This document shows positions 8,290 to 14,341 of a stretch of 16,043 nucleotides of DNA, piece after piece. A model generated the notes under the pieces. It was not told the DNA's origin. It saw nothing but the letters and a program-made list of their open reading frames with translations, and ran no database searches. The position numbers and the translations under genes are program-made. The stretch is from an uncultured Nitrospina sp. (GTDB taxonomy: Bacteria; Nitrospinota; Nitrospinia; Nitrospinales; VA-1). The stretch's first letter is position 1; each line of letters begins with the position of its first letter. The stretch spans positions 1-16,043 of the forward strand of contig CAJWOD010000013.1 in the NCBI GenBank assembly GCA_913044145.1, given 5' to 3'.

Positions 8290-8991
8290 CTATAGATTTT
8301 CAGCCTCTTCTTGGCAATCGATGCACAAGGCGGTAAGAGGCATAATCTGCAACCTTTTTAGGCTAATTTTCTTTTCGCAAGATTCACATGCCCCATACGT
8401 TCCTTCGTTAATTCTAAAAAGTGCATCTTCAATCAATCTGAGTTCATTTCGGTCACGGCTGGTTAGTTGAAATATCATTTCTCTCCCCTCTAGGCTCGAG
8501 GCAAGATCAATTTCGTTGCTAAAGGTTAAATCTCCCACATCTCTTTCCAGAGATTTTGAAGACTGTATCAAATTTAACAGTTCGCTTCTTTTACCGAGCA
8601 ATCTTTCTTTTATTTTTAAAGTTTCAGGGCCTAACTTAGGAAGTGCTTGTGCTTTTATTTTTTTTTGAGCGGATTTTTTCTTGTCCGTAGATTTTTGCTT
8701 TACTTTTTTGGTTGGAGCTTTTTTAGGTGATTTGCTTTTAGCTGGAGCCTTTTTTAACTTGGATTTTTTTGATGTTGTTTTGCTGATTTTTTTCTTTACG
8801 CCTGCTTTCTTTTTTATTGCCTTTTTAGGGGTTCCTTTTTTCGTGGAAGACTTTTTCTTAGCCACTTTCTTCTTGGTTAACTTCTTCTTCACCACCTTCT
8901 TCTTCACCACTTTCTTTTTAGATGCTTTTTTCTTTGCGGGTGCTTTCTTTTTTGTCGTCTTCTTTTTCGCTTTATTTTTTTTCGTCGCCAT
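8290..8991 (-). CDS. DksA/TraR-family zinc-finger protein with histone H1-like lysine-rich N-terminal tail
   Basis: This 233-residue protein has two parts. Residues 1-115 are extremely Lys-rich with Ala/Pro/Thr/Val, including a KKKVV/KKKLT/KKKVA pentapeptide series, much like bacterial H1-like DNA-binding tails. Residues ~120-233 align with E. coli DksA: a coiled-coil pair, then a C4 zinc finger with C202, C205, C223 and C226 (CX2C-X17-CX2C) and the ending CIDCQEEAENL. DksA proteins enter the RNA polymerase secondary channel and adjust initiation with ppGpp. The tip motif DxxDxA appears as N159-E-I-D162-L-A164, with the first Asp replaced. The start is ATG at 8991, preceded by AGGAGAT; the frame continues 13 codons upstream but has no better site. 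A nucleoid-binding transcription regulator is inferred. Confidence 0.9.
   Translation of the reverse strand: MATKKNKAKKKTTKKKAPAKKKASKKKVVKKKVVKKKLTKKKVAKKKSSTKKGTPKKAIKKKAGVKKKISKTTSKKSKLKKAPAKSKSPKKAPTKKVKQKSTDKKKSAQKKIKAQALPKLGPETLKIKERLLGKRSELLNLIQSSKSLERDVGDLTFSNEIDLASSLEGREMIFQLTSRDRNELRLIEDALFRINEGTYGACESCEKKISLKRLQIMPLTALCIDCQEEAENL
8303..8341. repeat. Imperfect long stem-loop in the 3' end of the dksA-like gene
   Basis: GCCTCTT (8303-8309) is the exact reverse complement of AAGAGGC (8335-8341). Inside these, CTTG/CAAG (8310-8313 and 8326-8329) and GCA/TGC (8314-8316 and 8322-8324) can also pair, giving about 14 bp with small bulges. It begins 22 nt past the secA stop and lies wholly within the zinc-finger coding end of the convergent gene. 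It could act on secA mRNA 3' ends, but a T-run does not directly follow. Confidence 0.35.
8881..8910. repeat. Perfect 15-bp tandem duplication in the lysine-rich tail
   Basis: CTTCTTCTTCACCAC occurs twice head to tail (8881-8895 and 8896-8910). On the minus strand it codes for two identical VVKKK pentapeptides. Neighbouring units code for LTKKK and VAKKK and are diverged at the DNA level, so this pair is a recent duplication in a repeat-built tail. Confidence 0.85.
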
Positions 8992-9045
8992 TATTGGATC
9001 TCCTATTTGTGCACTTAAAGGTGAAACCAATTGGAAAGAAATCTC

Positions 9046-9073
9046 AGATTTTCATCTGTTTAGATGAAAATTT
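9046..9073 (-). promoter_or_regulatory. Perfect stem-loop/dyad at the predicted transcript start of the dksA-like gene
   Basis: ATTTTCATCT (9048-9057) and AGATGAAAAT (9062-9071) are exact reverse complements with a 4-nt spacer; one G-T and one A-T pair extend the stem to 12. It lies directly downstream of the -10 box at 9079-9084, so on the minus strand it would form the first ~25 nt of the mRNA. As DNA it could be an operator, and as RNA a 5' stabilising hairpin. It is less convincing as a terminator, since the stem is AT-rich and no plus-strand gene precedes it. Confidence 0.5.
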
Positions 9074-9078
9074 TTAGA

Positions 9079-9107
9079 ACTGTATCACCGGTAAAAACAA
9101 AGTACAA
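9079..9107 (-). promoter_or_regulatory. Extended -10 promoter for the dksA-like gene
   Basis: Read on the minus strand, TTGTAC (9107-9102) is followed after exactly 17 nt by TACAGT (9084-9079). The -10 is preceded by TG plus one base, the extended -10 element. The predicted start near 9072 leaves a leader of about 80 nt before the ATG at 8991. The -35 matches consensus only in its TTG, so the extended -10 would carry much of the recognition. Confidence 0.5.
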
Positions 9108-9195
9108 CCCTTTATTTTTCACAGTTAATTTGATTAATTTGCTTATATGTGAATTTTGAAAAGAATTTTACTATTTTTGGCTTATTTGAAGAATG

Positions 9196-9483
9196 CTAAA
9201 GTTCATAGTCAACTACTACCGATGATGAACATAAGGAACGCATTATTTTAACAACTGGTAAATGGTTTTCATGGTTACCATATATTTTCAAGCCTTCCCT
9301 GTTTTCAAAATGCGCTATGAGAACAATGTCGTAGCTCCGGTCCGATTCCAAAAAATCGGTTCCTATTTCGATAGATTTTAAAGTTTCAATATTTCCTTCT
9401 AAACTTCGGAGAGAATTTGTAGCGCGATTCATATTTTCGGAAGTCTTTTCGTTGAGTTTGAACATTACAATATGTTTGACCAT
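9196..9483 (-). CDS. Dabb (stress-responsive A/B barrel) domain protein
   Basis: This 95-residue single-domain protein has the typical Dabb features: the opening VKHIVMFKL, the central SYDIVLIAHFENREGLKIYGNH, and the ending VVVDYEL. Dabb domains are small ferredoxin-like barrels that dimerise; family members range from plant stress proteins to enzymes, and most bacterial ones have no known substrate. The ATG is supported by GGAGAAA about 7 nt upstream. On the minus strand a -10-like TATACT lies at 9518-9513, without a clear -35. It stands alone, 204 bp upstream of the dksA-like gene and divergent from the DjlA-like gene. Nothing in the context fixes a pathway. Confidence 0.88.
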   Translation of the reverse strand: MVKHIVMFKLNEKTSENMNRATNSLRSLEGNIETLKSIEIGTDFLESDRSYDIVLIAHFENREGLKIYGNHENHLPVVKIMRSLCSSSVVVDYEL

Positions 9484-9609
9484 TTATTTTTCTCCAAACG
9501 AGATTAAATATTAGTATATTAAGCATAAAAAGCGCTGATGCGTTATAAATTTTTTAAATTCATTAATCATGTAATTTTATAAACCTTTAATACTATAAAA
9601 ATTTTTAAT
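9484..9609. promoter_or_regulatory. AT-rich divergent intergenic region
   Basis: These 126 bp separate the divergent Dabb and DjlA-like genes and must carry a promoter for each if they are transcribed alone. The region is very AT-rich with several TATAA-like words (for example around 9541-9548 and 9590-9598), so no single promoter can be chosen with confidence. No clear ribosome-binding site precedes the DjlA-like ATG. Confidence 0.4.
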
Positions 9610-10332
9610 ATGTCGTGGTGGATGGGAGCGGGTTTAGGGTTTTTAAGGGGCGGGCCTTTTGGGGCAGTCGTAGGCGGTGTTGCGCAACACTTCCTCGGAA
9701 AAAAAATTCAGAGCAAAATACATAAGAGCTTACCAGGCATTCATAAAAAAGGTGATTTTATAACTTGCTTGGTAATTATTTTAACTCGAGTAGGTATGCT
9801 TCGCGGCCCATTAAGTCAAAACCAAATTGGGATTATCCATAATTTTTTTCTTAAAAACTTAAATTTTATTGCGTCGGATTTGAAAGCAATTGATCCCTTA
9901 ATTCGTGAAGTTCAAAATAAAAATCCAAACATAGATAAATTTGTGGAAGAGTACAAAGGCTCCTGCAAAAATAATTACAACCTTTTATTAATAGCTCTTT
10001 GCTATCAGATTTCTTTAGTGGAAAATAATTTAAATCAGGAAGCGGAAAGTTTGCTTAAAAAAATTGCTCTTCAGGTAAATGTCACTTATGAGCAGCATAA
10101 TAGTATAAGAGACAAGTATTCTCTTGAGGCATTCAAAACCCCTTACAATATATTGAAAATTTCTTCAGATGCTTCAAATGAAGAGGTAAAGAAGGCTTAT
10201 CGCAGTTTGATTAGAGTTTATCATCCAGATAGGGTTGCTCATGAGGGAGAGGAAGCAGTCGAGGCAGCACATTTAAAATTTTTGGAAATTCAAGCTGCTT
10301 ATAAAGAGTTGGAAAGTGTTAGAGGACTTTAA
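9610..10332 (+). CDS. DjlA-like membrane-anchored J-domain protein with TerB-like domain
   Basis: This 240-residue protein has three parts that match the E. coli DjlA plan. A Trp/Gly-rich hydrophobic N-terminus (MSWWMGAGLGFLRGG and on to about residue 29) resembles the single DjlA membrane anchor. A helical TerB-like region spans about 48-165. A C-terminal J domain at about 178-238 carries the essential HPD at 205-207 within YRSLIRVYHPDR. The J domain would stimulate the ATPase of a DnaK-type chaperone near the inner membrane. The protein is slightly shorter than E. coli DjlA (~270 residues), mainly through a short linker. The ATG lacks a visible Shine-Dalgarno. Its stop codon overlaps that of the convergent CNNM gene within the palindrome TTAA. 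Confidence 0.85.
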   Translation: MSWWMGAGLGFLRGGPFGAVVGGVAQHFLGKKIQSKIHKSLPGIHKKGDFITCLVIILTRVGMLRGPLSQNQIGIIHNFFLKNLNFIASDLKAIDPLIREVQNKNPNIDKFVEEYKGSCKNNYNLLLIALCYQISLVENNLNQEAESLLKKIALQVNVTYEQHNSIRDKYSLEAFKTPYNILKISSDASNEEVKKAYRSLIRVYHPDRVAHEGEEAVEAAHLKFLEIQAAYKELESVRGL

Positions 10333-11600
10333 TCTGGTTTTTTAGGATTATTATTTTTTGTACCCTCTAATTTTCTAACAATAAGGGATTGAATTTTTCT
10401 TTTGGTGGCGTCTTTGACGGTTAAACGGTAAGGCCCTGCAATGACCTGGTCTCCGGGGTGGGGAATCTTTTTTAGGCGGTCGATCACCAATCCTGCAATG
10501 GTTTCGAAGTCTCCTCCAGGAAGATCCCAATCCAATGATTCGTTGAGCACACTTATTTCCGTACTACCCTCAATTAGAAATCCACCTTCAGCATAAGGTT
10601 GGTATGATTTTTCAGGTTTATCATATTCATCCTCAATTTCCCCAACAATTTTTTCAAGCAGATCCTCAATGGTGACGAGACCGATGCAACCTCCATACTC
10701 ATCTACAACAAAAGCCATATGTAAACCACTTTGTTGTAGTTCTTTTAGGAGGTCATCAATTTTTTTATTGGGAGGAATATAATGTGCGGGTCGGATTAAG
10801 CTTGTTATAGGAGTGTTGTCCATGTCTTGATCCAACAGATCAAAGGCATTGAGAATACCAATTAAATTATGCATTCGTTCATGAAAAACTGGCAATCTAG
10901 AGAATCCTGAATCATTTGCTATCTCATGTGCTTCCTGCAGATTGGATGTGTCTTTTATTGCAGTCATTTGAACCAAGGGTACCATGCACTGCTCTGCAGT
11001 GAGTTCGCCGAAATTAAATATGTTGTGGATTATTTTTTTTTCTGTGGTGCCTAGGTCAACAGTTTGTGAATCCAGACTCAACACCTTTCTCAACTGGTCT
11101 CGACTGAAAGTAAATGTTTTTTCAGTTGCCCCTTCTGGAACTCTGCTGGTTAAATTTTGGGAAGTATTGGACAACCATTTGACCAAAGGCCCCATGCACT
11201 TAGAGAAAAGGTTTAGGGGATAGATCATTATTAACATCAGACTGTCGGCACGATTTTGGAAAATTACTTTAGGTATAATTTCTCCCCCAAAAAAGACTAG
11301 AGGGAAAATAATTAGCATGGCTATCCATTCGCCAAATTCACTGAACTGCGTAACCATAAAAGCAGTAAATATAGCCGTACTGGTTACCATGGCGAGATTG
11401 GTGCCCAGTGACGTTGTTGTGAAAAGTTTTTCAGGATTATCCAAAAGTTTTAAGATAGCTTGCGCCCCTGAGTTACCTTCTTCGGCCAGTTTTTTCATTT
11501 TAATCCGGTTAACTGACACCATGCCGATTTCGGAGCCCGAAAAAAATGCTTCCATCATTATGGCCAATAATACCCAAAAGATTGTAGTTGTAGGTTCCAT
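10329..11600 (-). CDS. CNNM/CorC-family membrane protein with CBS pair (paralogue 1)
   Basis: This 423-residue protein has the standard HlyC/CorC/CNNM layout. A DUF21 membrane domain spans about 1-145, with segments near 7-27, 60-82, 92-114 and 118-140, and has the conserved SGSE (21-24) and GGEIIPK (105-111). A CBS pair spans about 203-325 and contains FVVDEYGGCIGLVTIEDLLEKIVGEI. The C-terminal CorC_HlyC domain spans about 335-415. Relatives are linked to Mg2+/Co2+ export; older records call them hemolysins, which is probably misleading. The usual GNNLVN-type motif reads GTNLAM at 66-71. Its ATG overlaps the stop of the upstream paralogue by one base (TAATG), so the two are translationally coupled. 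Its TAA overlaps the stop of the convergent DjlA-like gene. Confidence 0.93.
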   Translation of the reverse strand: MEPTTTIFWVLLAIMMEAFFSGSEIGMVSVNRIKMKKLAEEGNSGAQAILKLLDNPEKLFTTTSLGTNLAMVTSTAIFTAFMVTQFSEFGEWIAMLIIFPLVFFGGEIIPKVIFQNRADSLMLIMIYPLNLFSKCMGPLVKWLSNTSQNLTSRVPEGATEKTFTFSRDQLRKVLSLDSQTVDLGTTEKKIIHNIFNFGELTAEQCMVPLVQMTAIKDTSNLQEAHEIANDSGFSRLPVFHERMHNLIGILNAFDLLDQDMDNTPITSLIRPAHYIPPNKKIDDLLKELQQSGLHMAFVVDEYGGCIGLVTIEDLLEKIVGEIEDEYDKPEKSYQPYAEGGFLIEGSTEISVLNESLDWDLPGGDFETIAGLVIDRLKKIPHPGDQVIAGPYRLTVKDATKRKIQSLIVRKLEGTKNNNPKKPD

Positions 11601-12901
11601 TATGTTGTTTCAGTGTTAATTTGTTCTGACTCTTCTGGGGCAATCGAACTTTTGAGGAGGGTTAAGTGAAGTTTTAATATTCTTGAACCCTTCATTTTTT
11701 CTACACGAAATTTAAAATTTTCTAAAGTTGTTGATTCACCAGACCTGGGAATTCTTCCAAACAATCCAAAAACCAAACCCCCAACTGTATCATAGTCACT
11801 CTCGGGCAAATTACTTTCGAAAGCATCGTTGAATTCGGAAAGATTCAAGCTTCCAGACAATCTGTATTGATTTCCAGTAATTTTTAATAGAGGTTGCTCA
11901 TCTTTTCGCATTTCACTGTCAATCTCGCCAACCAATTCTTCGATAATATCTTCCAGGGTAACGAGGCCCGATACACTTCCATATTCATCCAGTACTATTG
12001 CCATATGCCTTTTCAATTTCCTGAACTCTTCTAACATTTCCTTAATCATTTTGGTTTTAGGAACTACTACGGCAGGGTGGAGTATACTTTTCAAATTTAC
12101 TTTTTCTTTTGGTAAATGTTTAAGGCGGGTAAGGTCTTTTGTAAAAAGTATACCTAAAACTTCTTCTTTATCTCCATATACAGGAACTCTAGAGTAAAAA
12201 TTTTCAACAATCCTTGGGAGAATTATGTCCAAACTATCTTTGATATTTACCGTGAACATATCAATTTTAGGCGTCATAACTTCGCCCACTGTTGTTTCCC
12301 CAAATTCGATGGCTTTATGTATCAAATCTCTTTCATCTGAATCGATAACACCTTCTCCTTCTCCAACTTGAACCATGGTACGAAACTCTTCATCGGATAT
12401 GGATGATTCTTTATGTGAATCAGTCAAAATGCCAAAGTAGCGCATTATTTTCTCAGTCCAAGAATTGAAAAGTTTTTGTGCTGGTTGAACTATATTAGCA
12501 AAGGCTTTTAATGGAAAAGCTGCAAAAAGAGCATATGATTGAGCATATTTTAGTGAAATACTTTTGGGTACAATTTCGCCGAAGAAAAGAAGTAGCAAAG
12601 TACTAACGCCTATTGCTATTCCTAGCCCTATGTTGCCAAACAAGCTAATAGTGATAGAGGTAATAACAACAGAAATGCCAATATTGACCAGTTCGTTGCC
12701 GATATAAATAGTGATCAGGAGTTCGCGCGGTTTCTGAAGGAGAGAATGAACCAAGCGCCCAGATCGCCCTTTTTGGCCTGCCATTTCCTTTTGTTGAAGA
12801 GGATTGAGTGAAAAGAAAGCCACTTCGCAAGCCGAAAAAAAGGCTGAGCAAAAGAATAGGAACAGGAGTAGTAGCGACCGCGGAAATAATGAGTCGTCCA
12901 A
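11600..12901 (-). CDS. CNNM/CorC-family membrane protein with CBS pair (paralogue 2)
   Basis: This 433-residue protein has the same domain order as its downstream neighbour. DUF21 spans about 1-150 (membrane segments near 9-30, 60-85, 90-113 and 118-140; SACEVAFFSLN at 23-33, GEIVPKSIS at 108-116). A CBS pair spans about 205-328, with IVLDEYGSVSGLVTLEDIIEELVGEI. The CorC_HlyC domain spans about 338-415. The motif at 68-73 is GNELVN, closer to the family norm than in paralogue 1. The pair may form a hetero-oligomeric transporter, or two transporters with different metal preference; this is inference. The start is a TTG at 12901 with only a GAGG about 13 nt upstream; the next in-frame ATG is at residue 40, inside the conserved domain, so TTG is preferred. 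Confidence 0.9.
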   Translation of the reverse strand: MDDSLFPRSLLLLFLFFCSAFFSACEVAFFSLNPLQQKEMAGQKGRSGRLVHSLLQKPRELLITIYIGNELVNIGISVVITSITISLFGNIGLGIAIGVSTLLLLFFGEIVPKSISLKYAQSYALFAAFPLKAFANIVQPAQKLFNSWTEKIMRYFGILTDSHKESSISDEEFRTMVQVGEGEGVIDSDERDLIHKAIEFGETTVGEVMTPKIDMFTVNIKDSLDIILPRIVENFYSRVPVYGDKEEVLGILFTKDLTRLKHLPKEKVNLKSILHPAVVVPKTKMIKEMLEEFRKLKRHMAIVLDEYGSVSGLVTLEDIIEELVGEIDSEMRKDEQPLLKITGNQYRLSGSLNLSEFNDAFESNLPESDYDTVGGLVFGLFGRIPRSGESTTLENFKFRVEKMKGSRILKLHLTLLKSSIAPEESEQINTETT

Positions 12902-12935
12902 AGTTTTTAAGAAACCTCAAGCTTGGCTGGCACTT

Positions 12936-12955
12936 GTTTATTGATTTAAATAAAC
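12936..12955. repeat. Inverted repeat ahead of CNNM paralogue 2
   Basis: GTTTATT (12936-12942) and AATAAAC (12949-12955) are exact reverse complements with a 6-nt spacer, 35 nt upstream of the TTG start. It lies in the 94-bp gap after thiL. No T-run follows on either strand, so an operator or a chance AT-rich dyad is as likely as a terminator. Confidence 0.3.
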
Positions 12956-12979
12956 CTGGGTGGCGGCAATTTTTTATAA

Positions 12980-13015
12980 CCGGAAACTTTTAATTTTAAA
13001 AGTGATTAAATCCGG
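12980..13015. repeat. Nested inverted repeats at the thiL stop codon
   Basis: An inner palindrome ACTTTTAA/TTAAAAGT (12986-12993 and 12996-13003) is flanked by CCGGA (12980-12984) and TCCGG (13011-13015), giving a two-part stem that covers the thiL TAA. On the minus strand it is followed by an A-rich rather than T-rich stretch, so it is not a textbook terminator. It may serve as an mRNA 3'-end stabiliser or partial attenuator before the CNNM genes. Confidence 0.3.
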
Positions 13016-14009
13016 ATGATTGGGGAAGAATTATTTTCTCCCCATTTTTCCTTAAAAGAGAAACTTTTTTAGATGATTCAGTAATTTCCCCAATATGTGT
13101 CACAAGTGCTTTGGCCTTTTCAAACTGCCTATATAAATTTTTAACACCATCGGATGCTAAAGTAAATAGTAATTCATAATCTTCGCCACCATTTAAAATT
13201 AAAGGTAAAGATTCCGAATTGTTGTCAGAGCAAACCTTTAAAAAGGCTTGTGATTGCGGCAATTTTTCTTCGTAGATTAAAGCTCCGGTACCAGATTGTT
13301 TGCAGATATGCTGAAGGTCTTGAGTAAGTCCATCGCTTATATCTATCATAGATGTGACTTTGCAGGAGGATCGGGTTAGTAGACGGCTTTCTTTCAGCCT
13401 GGGGATGGGGTTAAGGTGTTTTTTAAGGAGATACTTTTTTGATTTGGAAGAACACTTCAATTGTTTGTTAGATAATATTTTCAACCCTAGGCTTGAATCA
13501 CCCAATGTTCCTGTTGTGAAAATCATGTCACCTTCTTTCGCTCCCTTTCGGGTGAATAGTTTTCCTCGCTTGGCTTCTCCAAGTATTGTGATGTTAATGA
13601 AAAAACTTTTTGGAGACGAAACCGTATCTCCACCACAAAGTTCGACATTATAGAACATGCAAGCTTTATGGATTCCTTTGTACAGTTGGTCAAGAAAAGA
13701 AATCGAAATTTTTTTAGATATTCCCAGGGTTATTAAAACTCTTTTTGGAGTTCCCCCCATCGCGGCAATATCGCTAAGGTTGACTGCAATTGCTTTTTGG
13801 CCTAATTGTTCAGGGAGAATTGTTGAAGATTTAAAGTGAATATTTTCAACCAATGCATCTGTGGAGATTAATTGGTATTTGGATGGACTTGTAGAATAAA
13901 CAGCACAATCATCACCCAAGGGTAAGACTGTTTTGCTGGCCTGATGCTTAAACTTTCCGGATAAGCGGTCAATCAAGCCGAATTCCCCTAGATCCTTGAG
14001 ATTTGCCAT
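12996..14009 (-). CDS. thiL: Thiamine-monophosphate kinase
   Basis: ThiL phosphorylates thiamine monophosphate with ATP to give thiamine diphosphate, the last step of the cofactor pathway. This 337-residue protein has the PurM/ThiL fold motifs in order: LGDDCAV (31-37), STDALVE (49-55), VNLSDIAAMGG (76-86), CGGDTV (125-130), MIDISDGLTQDL (221-232) and NGGEDYELLF (273-282). These Asp-rich sites bind Mg-ATP and TMP. The length is normal for the family. The start at 14009 is the ATG that gives the usual FGLIDRL N-terminus, although no clear Shine-Dalgarno precedes it. It lies 70 nt after the small unknown gene and 94 nt before the CNNM pair. No other thiamine genes are in the window, as is common for thiL. 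Confidence 0.97.
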   Translation of the reverse strand: MANLKDLGEFGLIDRLSGKFKHQASKTVLPLGDDCAVYSTSPSKYQLISTDALVENIHFKSSTILPEQLGQKAIAVNLSDIAAMGGTPKRVLITLGISKKISISFLDQLYKGIHKACMFYNVELCGGDTVSSPKSFFINITILGEAKRGKLFTRKGAKEGDMIFTTGTLGDSSLGLKILSNKQLKCSSKSKKYLLKKHLNPIPRLKESRLLTRSSCKVTSMIDISDGLTQDLQHICKQSGTGALIYEEKLPQSQAFLKVCSDNNSESLPLILNGGEDYELLFTLASDGVKNLYRQFEKAKALVTHIGEITESSKKVSLLRKNGEKIILPQSSGFNHF

Positions 14010-14079
14010 AACTGAAGTGTTTTATAAATATTTAATCCCGATATGTTATCAGGAGCATAATTAAATGCCAACTGTTTGG

Positions 14080-14310
14080 CTATTGGGGTTTAAGAAGGTC
14101 GCGGGTGAGACTGTCGACATCGAATTTTTTTTCAATTTTGATAGAAATTTGGCTGCCTTCCTCCAGACCAGATTTTTGAAGCTCGTGAATAAAGCAGGTT
14201 ATTTCTATATGTTCACCTGTTTCTGGAACCCAAATAGTCAGTTCCCTGAACTGATCGGCCTTATTAGGTGGAGTTGTTAATTCAGTAATTTCTCCCTCAA
14301 GTAAAATCAT
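14080..14310 (-). CDS. Small conserved-looking protein of unknown function
   Basis: I do not recognise this 76-residue protein. It has no signal peptide, membrane segment or cysteine pair (one Cys at residue 39). It is acidic to neutral and predicted mostly beta-strand in its first 60 residues: alternating hydrophobic stretches such as MILLEGEITEL, ELTIWVPETGEHIEITCFI and GSQISIKIEKKF. A short polar C-terminus ends in DLLKPQ. The pattern suggests a small beta barrel or OB-like fold, but this is a guess. It is probably a real gene: AAAGGA lies about 10 nt upstream of the ATG, it is set between selO (31 nt) and thiL (70 nt) on the same strand, and nothing longer competes in the other frames. 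Confidence 0.7.
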   Translation of the reverse strand: MILLEGEITELTTPPNKADQFRELTIWVPETGEHIEITCFIHELQKSGLEEGSQISIKIEKKFDVDSLTRDLLKPQ

Positions 14311-14341
14311 TCTCCGGTTTCCTTTCTAATTTAGGTGCACT

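Noticed and set aside
8992..9030. Upstream extension of the dksA-like protein by 13 residues
   Set aside because: The first in-frame start has no ribosome-binding site, while the ATG at 8991 has AGGAGAT at good spacing and starts the Lys-rich tail directly.
8681..9067. 128-codon plus-strand frame rich in Phe
   Set aside because: It is the antisense shadow of the lysine codons of the H1-like tail (AAA/AAG read as TTT/CTT) and has no homology-like features or ribosome-binding site.
9046..9073. Stem-loop as a rho-independent terminator
   Set aside because: The stem is AT-rich and no plus-strand gene precedes it; on the minus strand no T-run follows. Its position next to a promoter fits an operator or leader hairpin better.
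12645..12920. Alternative minus-strand frame at the start of CNNM paralogue 2
   Set aside because: It begins nearer a GAGG but loses all DUF21 motifs; the frame from TTG 12901 keeps the family pattern.
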